A stretch of 64,000 nucleotides of DNA from the NCBI GenBank assembly GCA_958450365.1, contig CAUEEP010000932.1:321501-385500 (forward strand), written 5' to 3'. The notes beneath the pieces were generated by a model that saw nothing but the letters and a program-made list of their open reading frames with translations, did not search any database and was not told where the DNA came from. Positions 58,901 through 64,000 of the stretch are shown here, piece after piece (within the stretch, counting starts at the first letter, position 1; the number at the start of each line of letters is the position of its first letter). The position numbers and the translations under genes are program-made. Origin of the DNA: Mesorhabditis belari. Lineage: Eukaryota > Nematoda > Chromadorea > Rhabditida > Rhabditidae.

Positions 58901-61900
58901 AGAAACTGCTCGTAATTTGAAACATTAAGATTTTAATCTTCAAAAAATCTTTCTAACTAGCTGGAAAGATAGATAAGTCAAAAATTAAGCCAAAAGTTTC
59001 ATTTTGAATTTTTTGAATAATTCTTTTAATTCAATTGCTTTTAATTTAATTCCTTTTAATTCAATTGCTTTTAATTTAATTCCTTTTAATTCAATTGCTT
59101 TTAATTCAATTGTCGATTTTGTGTGAAAATTGCTCAAATGAGAGCCCAAAAATTGTGAGTCAGTCGGCTATTGAATAAAGTGTCTTAGTTCTTAGTGAGA
59201 TCAGATATCTCGAAACAAGAAATAACGTGTGAAGAATGAAGAGTACCAAGCACGCAAAGAAGATTTCTTTACAACTGGATTTACCGTTAGTCAATCAAGG
59301 CATTCCGTAAACGGAAGAGAAGGTGTTTATCTTCTGCTTACCACTTTGAAATACATTTATTGAATGCCGTAAAAAAGAAAGCTACTTAATGATCAACAAG
59401 GATCAAGTAGGTTGATCGAAACTAAAAGGCACCCTTTAAGCCATCAGGTCGATCCATTCACTTATTCAATAAATCTATTCAGCCAATCTATCCATTATTG
59501 CCTGAATAAAGTTCATCCGTCAATAAACCATGTTTCAAAAGAATACACAATTGCATACTAGTCTCGCTGGCAATCTTGCTTTATGAACTTTATGAGTCAA
59601 TCCTCATTTGACTTTGATTCAACTTAAACCAAACTGAATGACGAAAAATGTAAACAGGGCACGTTTTTTGGTTAGTATTTCACATGTTTGTCGGCTATTG
59701 AATAAAGTGTCTTCGTTGAAGTGAGATCAGATATTTTGAAAAAAGAAATAACGTGTGAAGAGTGAAAAGTACCACAGTACAAGTGAAGAGTACACGCAAA
59801 GAATATTTCTTTACATGCACAGTGGGCTTAAAGTATTGATTAAACAATCTTTGAATTGAAAATAAACAAAGCTGTTTTTTAAAACTCACCGCATTAAAAT
59901 ACTCAGTCAACATGGTTCGATAGCCGGGCGACCACGCGTCCTCATACGGCGGAATTCGCTCCAAAACCGGCTGCGGACATGGACTGAAAAATCAATACGA
60001 CTCTTACTTTGATTTTATTCCAATTCTAGAATGTTTTAGCTTAAGAACTGATCTAAAAAGTTAATAAAGTTCAGATTAACTAGGAGCCAGCAAAAAAAAC
60101 TCAATGTTTAACGATTAACGTTCCTAAATGCTTATGAATAAGGTTAATAAAATCAATAATTCTATTGGGCCATCCAAAAAAATCTCTATCCTAATATAAG
60201 TCTTCAAATCTATCGCAATTTTTCACTAATTATGGGATAATTTGAAACAAAAGAAGACCAAAATTAGAGAAGCGAATGGAGCTGACCATTTAAAACATTT
60301 ACTTTTGCAAAAGGGGTTGAAAATCTTCACAAATAAGTCTTCAGTTTAAACTAAAATTGAGTTTTTAATCAGTTTTATCTATTATCTATGATTATTTGAT
60401 GGTTTTATAATTTTTGTAAGCTTTAATTAATGCAAAACCTAGATTCCAAGAAGAAAATGAGTAAAAGCTTTTGAGTCTGGTTAATAACTTTCTTTCTTTC
60501 TAGTTAGCAACTCATACCTACGTTTTTAACTCATCAAAATATTCGTTTTCATTCAGAAATTGTTTCGACTTTTTTTTAGCAGTTACCGAAGGTACCGAAG
60601 CTCTGATACTAAAGCGATAAATCAATTTTAAGAGTTAGGTTTCAAGATTTTAAGAGTTAAGTTTCAAGTTTTAGCAGATGTGCTCCGGTAAGCTGTCGTT
60701 AGTATTGCTGTGAGTTTTAGAACTGTTAGCTCAGCAAGATCTATCATTTGGTTTCTATATTCTTTTATGAGTTGTGGTTGGGCATACACAGCCTTCGAAA
60801 CCTTGACCGGGACCAGGGCTGAATTTCTGGATAATCTGGCTTTACAAATTTCTGAATAAAAATCCGGATACGGATAATTATTGGGATTTCGGATTATGAT
60901 TCGAAAATTCGGATAATTCCGAATGATTCTGAACAACTGTGAATGCTGGCTGTTTTTTTGATCTTTTATTTCGCGAATCACAAACATCATCCTGAATTTC
61001 TATATGAAAAATAAGAAAATAACCTTAAAAGCTTTCTAAAACCACCTAAAATTACACATAAGAATGCCAATTTGATAAAAGAATTCTAATAAAACTCCGG
61101 GGTAACTATTTTATGTTTTAGGAAAATGAAATGAAACAAAAGACCTACCGTAAATACTGTAATAGTACCCCACCGCCCTCGTACAGTCGCGTAGTCGCAA
61201 AAGTTTTAGTCGTTTTTTAGTATTTAATTTTTTTCAAAGCGGCCGTACTTTCAAAAAATGTATCTTTGGTATCAAAAAATAGCTGAAATTCAGGGCTATT
61301 TTTTGATACCTAAACGCGCATCGTAGCATAAACCAGTGTCGAGAAAAACTAGTTCAAAGCTAGACTACGCAACACTCCGCACCGTCATTATGAGGGTGGG
61401 GTACTATTACAGTATTTACGGTAAGTACATTTGTGGGAGCTCTAAGCCTACTCTAAGCCTAAGCCTAAGCCTAAGCCCCGAATTTCAGCTATTCTTTGAT
61501 ACCTAAGCGCGCATTGTAGCATAAACGAGTGTCGAGAAAAACTCGCTCAAAGCTAGACTACGCAACACTCCGCACCGTCATTATGGGGCTGGGGTACTAT
61601 TACAGTATTTACGGTAAGCAATAATGAAAAAAAGGCTTGGATTAAAGCTAAGCTCAAAGGAAAAAAAACCTAGTTTCAAAGTTGGCAAATTTAGATGAGA
61701 AAAATGAAACTTTAGTTTTTATCCAGTTTCATTATCAGCTGAAAATTTTTAAAGCAATATTTAACAAGACAAAAGACTAAATCTTGCGGTATTTTAATAA
61801 AAAGTTGTGATTTTCTGAAATAGCTGTGAAATAGCTGAAATTCAGAGCTATTTTTTGATACCTAAGCGCGCATTGTAGCATAAACGAGTGTCGAGAAAAA

Positions 61901-64000
61901 CTCGCTCAAAGCTAGACTACGCAACACTCCGCACCGTCATTATGGAGGCGGGGTACTATTGCAGTATTTACGGTATGTAATTCGTATTCAAATGCAAAAA
62001 CAAAAAATGACTCATCATTTGACTCAAAAAGGCGAAAATTTGAAATTTCGGAAGTCATTATCGGAAGTATATCATCCGGAAATTCCCATATCTTAGCGAA
62101 TTTCATTTTAATCTTTTTGTCTCTGATTTCAATCGATAGAAAATGAAATTCAGCGGCTATTAATATCAAAAGCAAAAAGATTGAAGGAAAATTGGCCGAT
62201 ATATGCCATTTTTCTGTTGGACGCCTACTGAAGTTCACACCGAAGTTTACCCAGGTTTAGTGAACACACTAACGACGACCAATGATCACACACACACTGT
62301 CAAGCTACACCGCCAAGCTATTTGCAAGACTTATAGGCCTTAGTTTTAGCGTATGTATTGATTTTACGCTTTCTTTTATCTTTAAAATGTCCTACCCAGT
62401 CTCATGGATCTTTCCGCGCATCTCTTTCCCTTTGCGAATCCCGGAAACGATCCGTTGCCAAACGAGCGCGCTTTCCGTGAAGTTTCCTGTATTTTAAAAC
62501 ACTCAGATTAAAGTAAAAGTTATTTTTTAATAAATTGAAACTGGTTGGTTATAGGTTAAAATATAGTTTCTTAACTTTTGACTTATAAAAACTGAAAATC
62601 CACCTCCCAACTCCTCTTCAATGAAAATATTGAACATTTTCTGCCATCGCTGCGAAGCGGGTGGAACGTGAGAGGATTCTTGAGGTCCTTCTCTAAAAAA
62701 TGGACGTCAATTAACATTTTAACTAGCTATTTATACTGTCAGACTTTTTTTTGAAAAGTTTTGCCGTATTTTTTTTTCAATTTTATCGATACACATTATG
62801 TATAAATCAGCAAAATGTGTAAGTTTCCGAAAAAGTCGCCGGTGAAGTGGAATTTCTTGCTGCATAGATTTCCAGCGACGATTCTGAATCGGTTGAACTC
62901 AGTGAAACGTTTGATTTTCTTTCGGAAGGTAACCCTTTGCTGAAATTTTGCTGAGGGTGTTTGCTGAAATTTCTTGAGAATCTAAATAAATTACAAGTAG
63001 ATAAAAGAAATCACATAATTGCCACAAGGAAAAAGTATCAAAAAATCATCGATTTTCTTTTGTCGTTTTAGAAATTCAAGAAATTCTTGTGCACCATCTC
63101 CTCCTTGAGAATCAAATGAGAAACTTTATTGAGTGTATCGGTCAACTGTCGCACAGTGTGGGCCCATTGATCCAAATGGTCAACATGTGCCTTTCTTGCT
63201 CGCAAATTAACCACTCGATTTGGTCGATGAATCTTCGCAACTGTGTTGGGGATAGCTCCAGTGACGATGAGTAATCGATGATTGAAGAATCCGCGAAGCT
63301 TGACATATCTATTGACTTGACATATCCATTGATTAGCTCAAAGAAAGTCAAATGATCAGTGAGCCTGGCTTTTCAATTGCTGGATTTTCTAGTAATCTGT
63401 AATCAGAAAGTGCTCCAGATTCAGGTACAAGAGTTGGAAATGCCATAAATGCCAAGATGCCATAAATGGAAGCTGAAAATACAAATCAATGATCTATACC
63501 AGGATTTTGAACTCGTGATCTCTCGCTTACCAGGCAAACACTTTACCCAGGAGCTTACCTATTTCAATGAAAACAAAGAAAGCTTCAATGTGATTGATGT
63601 TTTACTCAGAACTCACTCATTGTAGAATCTCTCAATGGTCGTTTCTCCCTCTTCCACCATCAATTGCCCATTTATTTCCCTCAGTTTAATCGGTTTTTCT
63701 AGAACTTTCAGCACTCATTAGTCTAGCTATTACAGTACTCGATTGTACTGTAGTAGCATTAGTCTAGCTACTACAATTTCACTTAAAAGATTGCTCTTTA
63801 AAAATCACACCTTTTATGTACATCTGTGTGTTGTTCATTTGCACTTGATCCCCAGAAAGAAGATCCCCAGAAAATTGCCCAGAGATCAATGTGTTTGGAG
63901 CGACTTTTAGAAAGCCCTGAAATTACAGTGATTTAAGGAAAAGGCTAAATGGTGTACCTTTCCGGTTAAACTACCGTAATCCTCGAAATCTCCCTCGTAT
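49961..64000 (-). CDS. als2: alsin (ALS2) homologue, 3' part
   Basis: In vertebrates alsin is an endosomal Rab5 exchange factor. Exons (minus): 64000-63958 (partial), 63916-63811, 63698-63617, 62692-62604, 59983-59890, 57297-57244, 56591-56488, 55496-55365, 54557-54453, 53320-53222, 52985-52934, 52885-52760, 51883-51744 and 50051-49961 (TAA). The first encode MORN-like YEGDFEDYGSLTGKGF; 62692 gives SQRWQKMFNIFIEEEL; 57297 gives HPLWRL. The VPS9 domain follows: IYWRKALYLNAHTDIKLLEY, KLAILVDTFEEIS, QFPVMIYIVVRAGIQHLGSE, MMFTMLKAAYVQI. This order and spacing match the alsin C-terminus. Phases fit from 59983 to the stop. Exons between 63617 and 62692, and between 62604 and 59983 (candidate 62125-61985), are unresolved. 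RCC1 and DH/PH parts would lie beyond 64000. Confidence 0.85.
50196..50709. mobile_element. palindromic MITE with TATGTCGTAGCCGATTATGA ends
   Basis: TIRs TATGTCGTAGCCGATTATGA and complement; inner arms (about 50387-50520 and 50570-50690) pair over most of their length, sharing TGATTCTGCGTTGAATG. It lies in the first coding-exon-free stretch upstream of the last alsin exon. Confidence 0.85.
50710..50990 (-). mobile_element. LINE 3' tail fragment
   Basis: Minus-strand end GCTCCCTGAATAAAGCATAT then (AT)n, nearly the same as the tail at 8278. Upstream boundary approximate; no coding part recognised. Confidence 0.5.
51186..51407. mobile_element. MITE, family A copy 6
   Basis: Diverged TIRs (ACCATATTTTCTCTAATAGT on the left). 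Intron of the alsin homologue. Confidence 0.8.
52077..52170. repeat. AGAGATAAGGAACCAAATTT tandem repeat
   Basis: Four to five 21-bp units in an alsin intron. Confidence 0.85.
53546..53703. mobile_element. piggyBac-like MITE with TTAA duplication
   Basis: TTAA on both sides; ends CACATTGACGACAATG and (complement) CACGTTGACGACATTG. The interior repeats ATCAGGTGACAATGTC. TTAA targeting and CAC-type ends are typical of piggyBac. Confidence 0.75.
53770..54425. repeat. tandem repeat, ~250-bp unit, in alsin intron
   Basis: Two and a half units, each with AAGCCATGTTTCAAAATTTT, TTTTTGTCGATTCTGATACA and GAGTTCGGTTTTTTTCTGTG. Confidence 0.85.
54868..55082. repeat. 12-bp tandem array, CGAGTCACTATT
   Basis: About eighteen 12-mers, nearly perfect. 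Five of six frames stay open by arithmetic. Each unit carries TGACTC on the minus strand, the core recognised by many bZIP factors. Confidence 0.95.
55591..56115. mobile_element. Tc1/mariner-type MITE with CAGCGCGGT ends
   Basis: TA-flanked; TIRs over ~110 bp start CAGCGCGGT and include AATTTTCTGCGGCTC and CTGAATCTAACTA pairs. Alsin intron. Confidence 0.8.
56118..56268. mobile_element. mariner-type MITE, family I copy 2
   Basis: TTAGGCTATCCAGAAAGTCT and complement; directly abuts the element ending at 56115, sharing a TA. Confidence 0.8.
57329..59815. mobile_element. short LTR-type element with TGCAC duplication
   Basis: A 436-bp LTR-like unit (57329-57764) starts TGTGGCGAATAGCC, has CTATATAAGGC as a promoter-like box and ends GATTTCTTTACA. 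Its last part recurs at 59105-59275 and 59690-59815, both ending TTTCTTTACA. The 5-bp TGCAC lies just outside both ends (57324-57328, 59816-59820), as expected for integrase. No gag/pol frames are visible, so it is a decayed or non-autonomous copy. Intron of the alsin homologue. Confidence 0.55.
60000..61145. other. alsin intron, no clear exon
   Basis: A minus-strand 108-codon frame (60990-60664) contains ATCCGAATTTTCGAATC-type repeats and no family motif. A missing alsin exon may lie in this stretch but I cannot place it. Confidence 0.3.
61146..61424. mobile_element. MITE, family C copy 2
   Basis: TIRs TACCGTAAATACTGTAATAG and complement with GTACAGTCGCGTAGTCGC inside. Two truncated 3' halves follow at 61478-61616 and 61835-61975. 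Confidence 0.85.
61442..61477. repeat. telomere-like hexamer array at a truncated MITE edge
   Basis: CTAAGC units (complement GCTTAG, a rotation of TTAGGC) run directly into the broken left side of a family C MITE half (61478-61616). Confidence 0.8.
62865..63360 (-). other. unresolved coding stretch of the alsin homologue
   Basis: Two stretches read like coding sequence: SSTDSESSLEIYAARNSTSP (about 62935-62860, phase compatible with the exon at 63698-63617) and WAHTVRQLTDTLNKVSHLIL (about 63175-63100). I cannot find donors and acceptors that join them in phase, so exon limits are open. Confidence 0.4.
63487..63558 (-). pseudogene. tRNA-Thr-like pseudogene or SINE head
   Basis: On the minus strand AGCTCCTGGGTAAAGTG, an anticodon-type stem-loop TTTGCCTGGTAAGCGAG (loop centre GGT) and ACGAGTTCAAAATC as a T-arm. 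The T-loop is degenerate and the acceptor stem does not pair, so it is not a functional tRNA. Confidence 0.45.

Noticed and set aside
60664..60990. 108-codon minus frame as an alsin exon
   Set aside because: It contains local ATCCGAAT-type repetition and no similarity to the alsin region expected here.

Overview
This window is nuclear DNA of a nematode. The evidence is an exact 22-nt spliced leader 1 (SL1) sequence at 11728-11749, arrays of the nematode telomere hexamer TTAGGC, worm-style introns (GTAAGT/GTGAGT donors, TTTTCAG acceptors) and strongly AT-rich non-coding DNA. I found no bacterial, viral or organellar genes and no functional tRNA or rRNA gene.

I assembled four genes by joining exons whose reading phases fit. 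(1) Minus strand, 7120 down to 151: a secreted protein with a signal peptide, a helical N-terminal part and a Pro/Thr/Ser-rich mucin-like exon. (2) Plus strand, 23507-39079: a nine-exon gene for a 322-residue, probably nuclear regulatory protein of no recognised family. (3) Plus strand, 43160-43609: a small basic secreted peptide. (4) Minus strand, from beyond 64000 down to 49961: an alsin (ALS2) homologue whose MORN part, middle region and complete C-terminal VPS9 domain are visible; its 5' half lies outside the window.

The rest is intergenic or intronic DNA full of mobile-element debris: palindromic MITEs of at least eight families (many with TIRs starting TACCGTA), mariner remnants (one nearly full-length DD37D copy at 45736-46932, one internally deleted copy near 9300), a pogo/Brinker-type helix-turn-helix exon, 5'-truncated LINEs, tRNA-derived SINEs, a short LTR element, piggyBac-like TTAA elements and many minisatellites. 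Intergenic blocks are 7173-23506, 39080-43159 and 43610-49960; the last two are dominated by a 1.5 kb-arm inverted repeat.

The observations most worth following are: a LINE fragment bracketed by ~156-bp direct repeats, with two other ~158-bp direct-repeat pairs in the window; an SL1-headed, GC-rich cDNA-like insert with flanking direct repeats (a retrocopied trans-spliced mRNA); and telomere hexamers at the broken edge of a MITE. All family names rest on my reading of motifs; no database search was run.
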